64,000 bases of DNA from Hymenobacter yonginensis (GTDB taxonomy: Bacteria > Bacteroidota > Bacteroidia > Cytophagales > Hymenobacteraceae), in assembly GCF_027625995.1 (NCBI RefSeq), contig NZ_CP115396.1, positions 1,116,001 through 1,180,000 of the forward strand, read 5' to 3'. Under the pieces are notes generated by a model that worked only from the letters and a program-made list of their open reading frames with translations, searched no databases and was not told where the DNA came from. Both the position numbers and the translations under genes were made by a program. Shown here piece by piece: positions 48,503 to 56,728 of this stretch; within the stretch, counting starts at the first letter, position 1, and each line of letters begins with the position of its first letter.

Positions 48503-49405
48503 TCAGGACTGCCGTTCCAGCGCCGCCCGGTCCCAGCCGGCCAGGGTGGCGCCGGCGGCGTAGGTGCTGTCGAGGAACCCGCGCAGGGCGGCCGCGGGGT
48601 CGGGGGCGGTGCGCACGGCTTCGTAGGGTAGCAGGAATTCGCCCAGCTCCGCACTGTAGAAGGCGGCGGCCGGCTGCACCGGGGCCTCGGCGAAGCCGGC
48701 CGGGGCGGGGGCGGTGTAGGCGTAGAAGGCGGCCTCCTGCCCATTGCCGCCGGGCCAGAAACCGTGGCTGATGACCTCGTGGGAGTAGGCCTCGCGGGTA
48801 ATGCCGTCGGCCCCGGGGCGGGCCGGGGCCAGGCGGCCGGAAAAGCGCGTCACGGCCAAATCAAACGAGCCCCAGAAGAAATGCACCGGGCTGCACTTGC
48901 CGATGAACCCGGCCCGGAACTGTTCCAGCACCGGCGTAATGAGGGTGAGAACCCGCCAGAACCGCTGGGCTGCTGCGGGGTCGTAGCTGGCGTGCTGCTC
49001 GTCCTCGGCAAACGGAATCGGGTTTTCGATTTCCACCGGCACCGGCCAGATGCGCACCTTGATGCCCAACTCGGCCAGCATCCGTTGGACTTCGTGGTAG
49101 AAGGCGGCCACGGAGCGGGGCTGCAAGGTCAAGCGCTGCTCGGCCCCGTCGCTGCACCTGATGATGAGCTGGTGGTCGAGGAAGTCGAAGTCCATCTGGA
49201 AGCTGCGGCCTTCGTAGGGCATGGCCGAGGTGGTGAGGCCTCGGGCCGAAACGTAGAGCGGCACGTTCCAGAAGTGGTTGACGAGCGGGGTGGTGGCCAG
49301 CCGGATTTTGCCTACCACCTGCGTGTACAGATGCAGCGTAGCAAGAGTATCGGCCCAGGCGGCCACGGGCAGGGCGGGCCAGGAGGTGGCGGAGGCGGTA
49401 GGCAT
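48503..49405 (-). CDS. DUF5996 family protein
   Basis: This 300-residue cytoplasmic protein matches the DUF5996 layout: WPALPVAAWADTLATLHLYTQVVGKIRLA near the N-terminus, NHFWNVPLYVSARGLTTSAMPYEGRSFQMDFDFLDHQLIIR, GIKVRIWPVPVEIENPIPFAEDEQHASYD, SPVHFFWGSFDLAVTRFSGR and SHEVISHGFWPGGNGQEAAFYAYTAPAP. The many conserved Trp, His and Phe residues suggest a binding or enzymatic pocket, but no reaction is known. The start at 49405 is the first ATG that gives the conserved N-terminus. Upstream codons in frame overlap the promoter area of the divergent esterase gene. Confidence 0.88.
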   Translation of the reverse strand: MPTASATSWPALPVAAWADTLATLHLYTQVVGKIRLATTPLVNHFWNVPLYVSARGLTTSAMPYEGRSFQMDFDFLDHQLIIRCSDGAEQRLTLQPRSVAAFYHEVQRMLAELGIKVRIWPVPVEIENPIPFAEDEQHASYDPAAAQRFWRVLTLITPVLEQFRAGFIGKCSPVHFFWGSFDLAVTRFSGRLAPARPGADGITREAYSHEVISHGFWPGGNGQEAAFYAYTAPAPAGFAEAPVQPAAAFYSAELGEFLLPYEAVRTAPDPAAALRGFLDSTYAAGATLAGWDRAALERQS

Positions 49406-49569
49406 AGCAGACGGGGTAGCAGGTGAAACGTGCTGATAAAGACGCAACTTAGGCCCGGCGCGTTGGGAAAAGGCCCTTGGTATTTCGGGGCCGCTTGCTT
49501 CGAGCCGGCCAGCCTCCGCAACGGGCCGCCACAAATCCGCGTCTGTACCCCCGTATCCATTCCTCTCCT

Positions 49570-50445
49570 ATGAAAAACGTCCTACGCCTGCTGCTGCTCC
49601 TGTTGCTGCTGGGTCCCGCCGCCCACGCCGCTACCGTCGATACCGTGGCTATTGCCAGCGCCGCCATGCAGCGCACCTACAAGGCCGCCGTGGCCGTGCC
49701 GACCTCCTACGCCAAAAACAAGAAAGCCCGCTACCCGGTGCTCTACCTGCTGCACGGGGCCTACGGCCACTTCTCGGACTGGAGCAGCAAAACGCCCGAC
49801 AAAACCCTTATCCACCGCCTCGCCGACCAGTACAACCTCATCATTGTGATGCCCGAGGGCGAAACGTTCAGCTTCTACCTCGATTCGCCGGTGAACCCCG
49901 GCAGTCAGTTTGAAACCTACATTACCAAGGACGTCATCGGGGCCATCGACCAACGGTACCGCACCGTGGCGCGCAAGGAAGGCCGGGTTATTTCGGGCCT
50001 CTCGATGGGCGGGCACGGGGCGCTGTACCTCTCGGGGCGGCACCCCGAGCTGTTTGCGGCGGCTGGCAGCATGAGCGGGGCCCTGGACATGAGCATCACC
50101 AACCGCAAGCTGAACCCCCAGGAAGCCCAGCAGCGCCAGAGCCTGTTCAACCCCATCCTTGGCCCCGAAACACCCGCACCCAGCCCGTACAGCGCCAACT
50201 CGGTGGTGAACATGGTGGATAAGCTCTACACCAACGGCCTGCCCCTCATCATCGACTGCGGGGTGGACGATTTCCTCATCGAAATCAACCGCGAAGTGCA
50301 CCGCCGCCTCGTGTACAACCACACCCCCCACGACTACACCGAGCGGCCCGGCGCCCACACCTGGGAGTACTGGCAGAACGCACTGCCCTACCACGTGCAG
50401 TTCTTCCAGCAGGTGCTGGAAAAGGGCGGGGTAGCGGTGAAGTAA
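49570..50445 (+). CDS. Secreted esterase D-family alpha/beta hydrolase
   Basis: The 291 residues begin with a signal peptide rich in Leu (MKNVLRLLLLLLLLGPAAHA). The esterase-D fold follows: YPVLYLLHGAYGHFSDWSSK, LIIVMPEGETFSFYLDSPVNPGSQFETYITKDVIGAIDQRY, the nucleophile elbow ISGLSMGGHGALYLSGRHPELFAAAGSMSGA, and DCGVDDFLIEINREVHRRLVYNHTPHDYTERPGAHTWEYW with the Asp and His. The family includes S-formylglutathione hydrolases, mycolyl transferases and feruloyl esterases; the substrate is unknown. Unlike the esterase at 13026 it lacks a binding module and a T9SS domain. It is separated from the DUF5996 gene by a short divergent promoter area. Confidence 0.9.
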   Translation: MKNVLRLLLLLLLLGPAAHAATVDTVAIASAAMQRTYKAAVAVPTSYAKNKKARYPVLYLLHGAYGHFSDWSSKTPDKTLIHRLADQYNLIIVMPEGETFSFYLDSPVNPGSQFETYITKDVIGAIDQRYRTVARKEGRVISGLSMGGHGALYLSGRHPELFAAAGSMSGALDMSITNRKLNPQEAQQRQSLFNPILGPETPAPSPYSANSVVNMVDKLYTNGLPLIIDCGVDDFLIEINREVHRRLVYNHTPHDYTERPGAHTWEYWQNALPYHVQFFQQVLEKGGVAVK

Positions 50446-50511
50446 ACAGACGCAATAGTTCGAGTCTTGCCGCGTGCTGATTTGGTAGGCGCAAGAGCAG
50501 TTGCTGAACGG

Positions 50512-50612
50512 TGTAGAGACGCAATATTTTGCGTCTCGTCGTTGAACGACTTGGGAACTGACGGATTAAACAACATCAGCAACGAAGAGACGCAAAATAT
50601 TGCGTCTCTACA
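50512..50612. repeat. Two-armed GTAGAGACGC-type hairpin repeat
   Basis: Both outer arms (about 38 and 40 bp) are almost identical to those of the copy at 19082-19181, 31 kb away, with only one or two changes in the right arm. The central 20 bp are different. Confidence 0.85.
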
Positions 50613-50625
50613 TCGTTCTATACAA

Positions 50626-50656
50626 GTAAAACGCCCGGTCAATGACCGGGCGTTTT
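50626..50656. terminator. Bidirectional terminator between the esterase and the metal efflux operon
   Basis: The stem AAAACGCCCGGTC / GACCGGGCGTTTT with a 3-base loop is symmetric with A and T runs. It can end the esterase transcript and the minus-strand efflux operon, whose last stop codon lies at 50667. Confidence 0.9.
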
Positions 50657-50666
50657 GTGTTTCAAC

Positions 50667-53600
50667 CTAATGCGCCAGTACGGCTTGTTGCCGCTCGGGG
50701 TGCCGCTCGGGGTGCAGCTGTGGGTCGTCGCCGTAGTGGGTGTGCTCGGCGCGGTAGGCGCGCTCGAAAATCAGCGGGAAGATGAACAGGGTGAGGATGG
50801 TGCCGGTGATGAGGCCGCCGATAACCACAATGGCCAGGGGCTTGCTGGTTTCGGAGCCGATGCCGGTGCTCATGGCGGCGGGCATGAGGCCGATGGTGGC
50901 CATCAGGGCCGTCATGACGACGGGGCGGACGCGGCTGGTGACGCCCTCGTGGATGCTGCGGTCCAGGCTGAGTTTGCGCACCATGTTCTGCTTGAACACC
51001 GATATCAGAATCACCCCGTTCTGGATGCAGATACCGAACAGGGCAATGAACCCGATACCGGCCGAGATGCTGAAGTTGGTGTGGGTGATGAGCAGGGCCG
51101 CAATGCCGCCGATGATGGCAAACGGCACGTTCAGGAGCACCAGCCCGGCATCTTTCAGGTTGCCGAACAGAATGAACAGAATGAAGAAGATGAGGGCCAA
51201 CGACACCGGCACTACCTGCGTGAGGCGCTGGGTGGCGCGGCGCTGGTTTTCAAAGTCGCCGGTCCATTTCATGCTGTAGCCTTTCGGCAGGCTCACCACG
51301 GCGTTTACCTTTTTCTGGGCTTCCTCGATGGTGCTGCCCATGTCGCGGCCCCGGATGCTGAACTTCACGGCGGCGAAGCGCTGGTTATCGTCGCGGTAGA
51401 TGAGGGAGGGGCCGTTGACGTCGCCGATGGTGGCAATTTCGGAGAGGGGAATGGTGGTGCCGTTCTGGGTGGGCACCATGAGGGCGGCAATTTCCTCGGG
51501 CGTTTGGCGGAACTGCTCCTGGTAGCGCACCCGGATGGGGAATTTCCGCTCGCCCTCGTACATCTGCGAGGCCTGTTTGCCGCCCACGGCCATTTCCAGC
51601 ACCGCGTTGGCGTCGGCTTTGCTTACGCCGTACTGGGCCATGCGCTGTTCATCCAAATCCACGTGCAGCTCGGGCTGACCAATGTTGCGCAGCACGCCCA
51701 GGTCGTCGATGCCCTTTACCTTTTTGAGGATACCGTACACCTGGCGGGCTTTTTCCTCCATCAGCTTCAGGTCGGTGCCGTAAATCTTCACCGCAATGGA
51801 GCCTTTTACGCCCGAGGCGGCTTCCTCCACGTTGTCGGTGATGGGCTGGGAGAAGTTGAAATCCACGCCGGGGAAGCGGTTGAGCTTTTCCTTCATGTGC
51901 TCAATCAGGGCTTCGCGCTTGTCCTTGTGCTTCATTTCGGCCTCCACCGCGGGGGTGTGCTTCAGCTGCACCAGAAACTCGTTGTTGTAGAAGCCGGTGG
52001 GGTCGGTGCCGTCGTTGGGGCGGCCGGTCTGGCTCACCACGTCGCCCACCTCCGGGAAACTCAGAAACACCCGGCGCATCTCGTTGCAGAGCTTGTTCGA
52101 CTCATCTAGGCTGATGCTCAGGGGCAGCTGGGCCCGCACGTAGATGGAGCCTTCGTTCAGTTCGGGCAGGAACTCGGAGCCCAGGAAGTGGAACGCGCCC
52201 ATGCCCAGCACCACGGCCACGGTGGCTACCAGTAAGCTGGCGGTTTTGCGGGCGTAGGTGAAGCGGAAGAACCGCTCGGCCCCGCGGTTGATGCCCCGCA
52301 CGAAGAAGTTATCCTTCTCCACCACGTTCTTTTTGAGCAGCAGCGAGGTGAGCACCGGCACCAGCGTGAGCGTGAAAATCAGGGCGCCCAGCAGGGCAAA
52401 ACCCAGCGTCCAGGCCAGGGGCGAGAACACCTTGCCTTCCACCTTCTCGAAGGAGAAAATGGGCAGCAACGCGGTGATGATGATGGCTTTGGAGAAGAAA
52501 ATGGCCTTGCCCATGTCGCGGCCGGTTTTCTTGATAAGGCCCAGCTTGGCCAGCTTGTTGAAGCGCTCCATACCCATCTTATGGGCCTTATGGTCGAGGG
52601 CCACAAAGAGGCCTTCCACCATCACCACGGCCCCGTCGATGATAATGCCGAAGTCAATGGCGCCCATGCTGAGCAGGTTGGCACTCATGCCCTTCAGCCG
52701 CAGACAGATGAACGCAAACAGCAAGGCCAGCGGAATAATCACCGACACGATGATGGTGGTGCGCCAGTCGGCCATGAACACGAACACGATAACCGTCACC
52801 AGAATAATGCCCTCCAGCAGGTTGTGAATGACCGTTTCGGTGCTGAAGTCGATGAGCTGCTGCCGGTCGTAGAAGGTTTGAATCTTCACGTCGGAGGGCA
52901 GAATTTTCTCGTTCAGGTCGGCTACTTTGTCTTTGAGGCGGGCAATGACTTCGGAGGGATTTTCGCCCTTGCGCATCACCACAATGCCTTCCAGCACGTC
53001 GTCGTTCAGGCCCCGGCCCACCTTGCCAAACCGCGGCAGCGCCGACTCGTGCACAATGGCCACGTCCTTCACCAGGATGGGCGCCCCGTTCACGTTCTTG
53101 ATGACGGTGTTGTTGATATCGTTGATGTTGTTGAGCAGGCCAATGCCGCGCACCACGTAGTTCTGTTGGCCCTCGTTTATCACGTCGCCGCCCACGTTGA
53201 TGTTGCTGCGTTGGATGGCGTTGTAGAGGTCCAAAGGGGTGAGGCCCAGGTCCTGGAGCTTGCCGGGGTTCACACTGATTTCGTAGTCCTTCACCTCGCC
53301 GCCGAAGCTGTTTACGTCGGCCACGCCGGGCACGGCTTTGAGGTTGCGCTCCACCACCCAGTCCTGCAGGGTTTTCAGCTCGCGGGTGGTTTTGTCTTTG
53401 CTCCTGAGGGTGTAGCGGAAAATCTCGCCGGTGGGGCCGTAGGGCGGCTGCACGTCGGGGTCGGCCCCCTCGGGCAGGTCGGCCTGGCTGAGCAGGTTGT
53501 TCACCTGCACCCGGGCAAAGGCATCGTCCACACCATCATCGAAAATCACCTTCACCACCGACAGCCCGAACAGCGTGGTGCTGCGGATGCTGGTTTTCTT

Positions 53601-53840
53601 CTGCACCGGGTTCAGCGCAATTTCGATGGGGGCCGTCACGAACTTCTCAATCTCCTCGGCCGAGCGGCCGGGCCACTGCGTGATGATGGTAATTTCGGTG
53701 TTGGTAACGTCGGGGAAGGCCTCGATGGGCGTATTCCGGTAGCTCATCACCCCGGCCACAATGACCACAAAGGTCATCAGGAACACGAAGCCCCGGTTTT
53801 TGAGCGAAAAGGCAATAATGCCCTGGATGAATTTGTTCAT
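50667..53840 (-). CDS. czcA: CzcA/CusA-family heavy-metal efflux RND transporter
   Basis: This 1057-residue inner-membrane pump has 12 transmembrane segments and two large periplasmic loops. It opens MNKFIQGIIAFSLKNRGFVFLMTFVVIVAG, with the HME-family strand PDVTNTEITIITQWPGRSAEEIEKFVTAPIEIAL. In transmembrane segment 4 it has AIDFGIIIDGAVVMVEG, which is the DFGxxxDGA pattern reported for the Zn/Co/Cd (CzcA) subgroup and not the Cu/Ag (CusA) one. It should export divalent metal ions with the adaptor and TolC-like protein encoded upstream. It is the last gene of the minus-strand operon, 203 bp after the adaptor gene with a hairpin repeat between. Confidence 0.95.
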   Translation of the reverse strand: MNKFIQGIIAFSLKNRGFVFLMTFVVIVAGVMSYRNTPIEAFPDVTNTEITIITQWPGRSAEEIEKFVTAPIEIALNPVQKKTSIRSTTLFGLSVVKVIFDDGVDDAFARVQVNNLLSQADLPEGADPDVQPPYGPTGEIFRYTLRSKDKTTRELKTLQDWVVERNLKAVPGVADVNSFGGEVKDYEISVNPGKLQDLGLTPLDLYNAIQRSNINVGGDVINEGQQNYVVRGIGLLNNINDINNTVIKNVNGAPILVKDVAIVHESALPRFGKVGRGLNDDVLEGIVVMRKGENPSEVIARLKDKVADLNEKILPSDVKIQTFYDRQQLIDFSTETVIHNLLEGIILVTVIVFVFMADWRTTIIVSVIIPLALLFAFICLRLKGMSANLLSMGAIDFGIIIDGAVVMVEGLFVALDHKAHKMGMERFNKLAKLGLIKKTGRDMGKAIFFSKAIIITALLPIFSFEKVEGKVFSPLAWTLGFALLGALIFTLTLVPVLTSLLLKKNVVEKDNFFVRGINRGAERFFRFTYARKTASLLVATVAVVLGMGAFHFLGSEFLPELNEGSIYVRAQLPLSISLDESNKLCNEMRRVFLSFPEVGDVVSQTGRPNDGTDPTGFYNNEFLVQLKHTPAVEAEMKHKDKREALIEHMKEKLNRFPGVDFNFSQPITDNVEEAASGVKGSIAVKIYGTDLKLMEEKARQVYGILKKVKGIDDLGVLRNIGQPELHVDLDEQRMAQYGVSKADANAVLEMAVGGKQASQMYEGERKFPIRVRYQEQFRQTPEEIAALMVPTQNGTTIPLSEIATIGDVNGPSLIYRDDNQRFAAVKFSIRGRDMGSTIEEAQKKVNAVVSLPKGYSMKWTGDFENQRRATQRLTQVVPVSLALIFFILFILFGNLKDAGLVLLNVPFAIIGGIAALLITHTNFSISAGIGFIALFGICIQNGVILISVFKQNMVRKLSLDRSIHEGVTSRVRPVVMTALMATIGLMPAAMSTGIGSETSKPLAIVVIGGLITGTILTLFIFPLIFERAYRAEHTHYGDDPQLHPERHPERQQAVLAH

Positions 53841-53897
53841 GGCTTTTGGAGAAGCTGGAAGGCGGTAACTAGAGCTAGAAAAATGGCAGTGCTAGCC

Positions 53898-54032
53898 TAG
53901 CTCCCCTCCTCAGATGAGGAGGGGCTGGGGGTGGTTGATAATCGGTTGGATAGTTTTTAGCACTAGCTCTAGATGACGGGCTGACGCTCCGGTCAACCAC
54001 CCCCAACCCCTCCTTTCCAAGGAGGGGAGCTA
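53898..54032. repeat. Two-armed hairpin repeat (CCCCTCCT type) between czcA and its adaptor gene
   Basis: The left arm CTAGCTCCCCTCCTCAGATG... and the inverted right arm ending AGGAGGGGAGCTAG bound a centre with GGTGGTTGATAATCGG and GTCAACCACC. Same family as 24188-24331. The left arm palindrome is CCCCTCCT/AGGAGGGG, the right one CCCCTCCTTT/AAGGAGGGG. Confidence 0.85.
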
Positions 54033-54043
54033 GCTTTCTAGCT

Positions 54044-55147
54044 CTAGTCGTTCAGCTCGTCGTACACCAGCAATTGGTTTTGGGCGATGATGTGCTCCCC
54101 ATCTTTTAGGCCCGACTGCACGTAGCTCACGTCGCCCACGGTTTTGGCGATTTTCACCTCGCGGGTTTCCACGTGGTGCCGGTCCCGGAACACCATCACG
54201 AAGTTGCGGTCCTTGTCGAAGACTACGCACTTGGCGGGCACGGCCAGCATCTGCTGATTTTCGGTGTTGAGGACCTTGATCTGGGCGTACATCTCGGGCT
54301 TGAGCTGGTAGCCGGGGTTATTGAGCTTCACGCGCACCTTCATCACCTTGCTCTCGGGGTCGAGCACGTTGAACACCTTGTCGATGCGGCCCTGGAAGTG
54401 CTTGTCGGGGTAGGAGAGGGTGGTCACGTCGGCCTGGTAGCCCTCCTGCACCTTGCTGATGTCCGACTCAAACACGTTGGCCATGATCCACACGTCGTCG
54501 AGGTTGCTCACCGTGAACAGGTTGCCCACGTTGTCGGCGTTGAACTGCATGTGGTCGGTCACGTTCTTCTCCGTGATGAAGCCCGAAATGGGGGCCCGCA
54601 GCGTGTAGGTGCCGTCGGCCGATACGCCGTACACGCCCAGCTGCTTGTTGGTTTTGCCCACGTTGCTCTGGGCCTTGCGCAGCTCCTGGCGGGCCAGCGT
54701 CACGTCGCGCTCCGAGGCCAGGCCCGATTTGTACTGGTCTTCCAGCACCGAGAGGTTTTTGCGGGCAATATCCAGGTCGGTGCCGGCGGTGCTGTTCTGG
54801 TTCTGCAGGTCGGCAATTTCGCCGCTCTTGATGACGGCCAGCACCTGGCCTTTCGTCACATGGTCGCCCAGCTCCACGCTCAGCTGCTCCACCACGCCGC
54901 CCACCAGCGGGTACACCTTCACGGTTTTGTCGCCATCGGTGGCAATCTGGCCCGAGAGGTTCAGCTCGTCGCGCACGGGCTCCCGGCGCACCGTGTCAAT
55001 CTTCAGCTCCCGCAGCATCTGATCCGACATCGAGAAGCCGGCTTCGGCCTTCTGCGGGGCGTCGGTTTCTTCGGATTTCGAGCAGCCCGCCAATCCCAGG
55101 GCGAGCGGGAGGGCCAGGGAAGTGGCCAGAGTGGCAAAGCGGATCAT
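54044..55147 (-). CDS. czcB: Efflux RND periplasmic adaptor (membrane-fusion) lipoprotein, CzcB-like
   Basis: This 367-residue protein has a lipobox LALGLAGC after MIRFATLATSLALPLA. The layout is that of an HlyD/CusB-type adaptor: a barrel-sandwich half-motif VKVYPLVGGVVEQLSVELGDHVTKGQVLAVIKS, an alpha-hairpin (DLDIARKNLSVLEDQYKSGLASERDVTLARQELRKAQSNVGK), the second half TYTLRAPISGFITEKNVTDHMQF, a beta-barrel VWIMANVFESDISKVQEGYQADVTTLSYPDKHFQGRIDKVF and the membrane-proximal domain. It links the RND pump with the TolC-like protein. It lies 53 bp after the TolC-like gene, so the two are co-transcribed. Confidence 0.94.
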   Translation of the reverse strand: MIRFATLATSLALPLALGLAGCSKSEETDAPQKAEAGFSMSDQMLRELKIDTVRREPVRDELNLSGQIATDGDKTVKVYPLVGGVVEQLSVELGDHVTKGQVLAVIKSGEIADLQNQNSTAGTDLDIARKNLSVLEDQYKSGLASERDVTLARQELRKAQSNVGKTNKQLGVYGVSADGTYTLRAPISGFITEKNVTDHMQFNADNVGNLFTVSNLDDVWIMANVFESDISKVQEGYQADVTTLSYPDKHFQGRIDKVFNVLDPESKVMKVRVKLNNPGYQLKPEMYAQIKVLNTENQQMLAVPAKCVVFDKDRNFVMVFRDRHHVETREVKIAKTVGDVSYVQSGLKDGEHIIAQNQLLVYDELND

Positions 55148-55200
55148 TGGGAAAGGGCGTTTGAGGGGAGAAAGAGAAGGTTGGGAAGTCGGCAGCATGA

Positions 55201-56487
55201 TTATTCGGCGTTGAACACCGGGCGGCCCACGGCGTAGTTGAGTTGTTCAAAGGCGCGCACCCGGTTGGCGCGCAGGTTGTTGAGTTGCACCAGGTTGTTC
55301 TTGTAGCTCTCGTAGAAATCCAGGAACTCCACGACGGTGAGGTTACGCTTGGCGTAGCTCTCGTCGATGCCCTTCATCAGGCGGTCGAAGTCGGAGGTTT
55401 CCCGGTCGGTGCCCTGGTAGAGCTGGTCGTTTTGGCGGGCCAGGCGCCAGGCTTCCTGCACGTCGTTCTGCACCTGCAGCTGCTGCTGGCCCAGCTGGGC
55501 CTTGCTCACCTCAATCTGGTTCTGGGCGGTGCGGATGTTGCCCTGGTTGCGGTTGAACAGGGGCACGGCCACGCCCAGCGTGAGGGCGTTGTAGTTCTGA
55601 ATGTAGTTGCCGGCCCGGTCGTACACGTAGCCCACGGCCAAGTCGGGGGTGGCCAAAGCGCGCTGCAGGCGCAGGTTCTGGGTTTGCTGCTGCACGGCGG
55701 CCTGGCGGGCCTTCAGGTCGGCGCGGTTCACCTGGGCCGAGTCGATGAGCTGTGCCTCGGTGCGGTTGGTCAGGCTCAGGGCTTTCAGGCGGTTCTGGTC
55801 GGCCTGGGGCAGGTAGTAGGCCCCGGTGGTGTCGCGCATCAGGGTGCGCAAATCGGCTTGCTGGGAGGCAATGTCGTTGAGCAGGGCCTGCCGCTCGTTG
55901 CGGAGCTGAAACAGGAAGGCTTTCAGCCGAATCACCTCTTTCAGGGCAATGTTGCCCTTGTCGTACTGGCCCTGGTACAGGCTCACAGTGCGCTGGAAGC
56001 TGGCTACTTCCTTGTCGTACACACCCACGCTCTGCTGTTTGAAATACAGGTCGTAGAAGGTGCTGCGGAGCTGGTAGCGCAGGGTGCGCAGCAAATCCTG
56101 GAAGGTGAACTGCTCCACCAAAGCATTCTGCTGGGCCACGCTGGCGGCGGCTTTGCGGCGGCCGGCTATGGCAAACAGCTGCTGCACCTGCACAATGGAG
56201 TTGCCGGTTTTGGTCACGTCCAGTACCTTGTGGGTGAACTGGTTGTAGGCGTTCTGCTCGATGGAAACCGTGGGGTTGTCCCAGAGCCGGGCTTGCAGAA
56301 TCTGGGCCTCGGCCGCCGATACGTTGTAGCGCTGGGCCAGCAGATTCAGGTTGTTCTGCACGAACCGCTGTTCGGCATCGGAGAGGGAGAGCCGCACCGT
56401 GTCGCCGGCGAGGGGAGCAGCCGCGGCGGGGCGGGTAAAGCTGCCGAGCAGCAGGGCCGCCATCAGCACGAAAACAGAGCGTTGCAT
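55201..56487 (-). CDS. czcC: TolC-family outer-membrane efflux protein, CzcC-like
   Basis: This 428-residue protein has a signal peptide (MQRSVFVLMAALLLGSFTRPAAA) and two repeated coiled-coil TolC halves: LSLSDAEQRFVQNNLNLLAQRYNVSAAEAQILQARLWDNPTVSIEQNAYN with the first strand pair, then AQVNRADLKARQAAVQQQTQNLRLQRALATPDLAVGYVYDRAGNYIQNYNALTLGVAVPLFNRNQGNIRTAQNQI. It forms the exit duct for the metal pump. The ATG at 56487 is the true start, because the predicted promoter (-7 at 56512-56519) lies directly upstream of it and leaves an 18-base leader. A longer frame starting at 56514 is rejected. Confidence 0.94.
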   Translation of the reverse strand: MQRSVFVLMAALLLGSFTRPAAAAPLAGDTVRLSLSDAEQRFVQNNLNLLAQRYNVSAAEAQILQARLWDNPTVSIEQNAYNQFTHKVLDVTKTGNSIVQVQQLFAIAGRRKAAASVAQQNALVEQFTFQDLLRTLRYQLRSTFYDLYFKQQSVGVYDKEVASFQRTVSLYQGQYDKGNIALKEVIRLKAFLFQLRNERQALLNDIASQQADLRTLMRDTTGAYYLPQADQNRLKALSLTNRTEAQLIDSAQVNRADLKARQAAVQQQTQNLRLQRALATPDLAVGYVYDRAGNYIQNYNALTLGVAVPLFNRNQGNIRTAQNQIEVSKAQLGQQQLQVQNDVQEAWRLARQNDQLYQGTDRETSDFDRLMKGIDESYAKRNLTVVEFLDFYESYKNNLVQLNNLRANRVRAFEQLNYAVGRPVFNAE

Positions 56488-56511
56488 AACCGGATTCGGT
56501 GGTTGGTTATG

Positions 56512-56568
56512 CAAGAGTACGCCCCCCGTATTAGGGCTGAATTAGAGGTAGATTAGAAACGGATTAGA
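56512..56568 (-). promoter_or_regulatory. Promoter of the czcC gene with four 11-bp direct repeats
   Basis: On the minus strand the -7-like box TACTCTTG (56519-56512, one mismatch to TAnnTTTG) is preceded by four half-sites TCTAAT/CCTAAT whose plus-strand starts are 56530, 56541, 56552 and 56563, exactly 11 bp apart. The block ends 10 bp from the -7 box. The 11-bp period is the usual spacing of tandem half-sites for OmpR/PhoB-type regulators. The matching regulator is probably the one encoded at 59734. Confidence 0.75.
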
Positions 56569-56728
56569 GCTGAAAAATTTTCTCAGAAAGGCCATTTTCG
56601 ACTGATAAACGCAGGTTTCGGTAGCCGGCGCAACGGAAAAAACCGGCTGCTGCGCCAACTCCCGCTCCGAGGTCCACATGGCCCGGGCTACCCACTGCCG
56701 CGCCGCCCCGGTCGTTGGTTCGTCGGGC

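Noticed and set aside
50655-52109. 484-codon open frame on the plus strand opposite czcA
   Set aside because: It mirrors a highly conserved RND gene. Its product is rich in His, Val and Gly as expected from antisense reading of high-GC codons. Similar long antisense frames occur opposite susD, the T9SS esterase, pyc, trpD and others.
53898-54032. Riboswitch or metal-sensing RNA before the adaptor/RND junction
   Set aside because: The structure is a member of the CCCCTCC repeat family, found also at 24188 next to unrelated genes.
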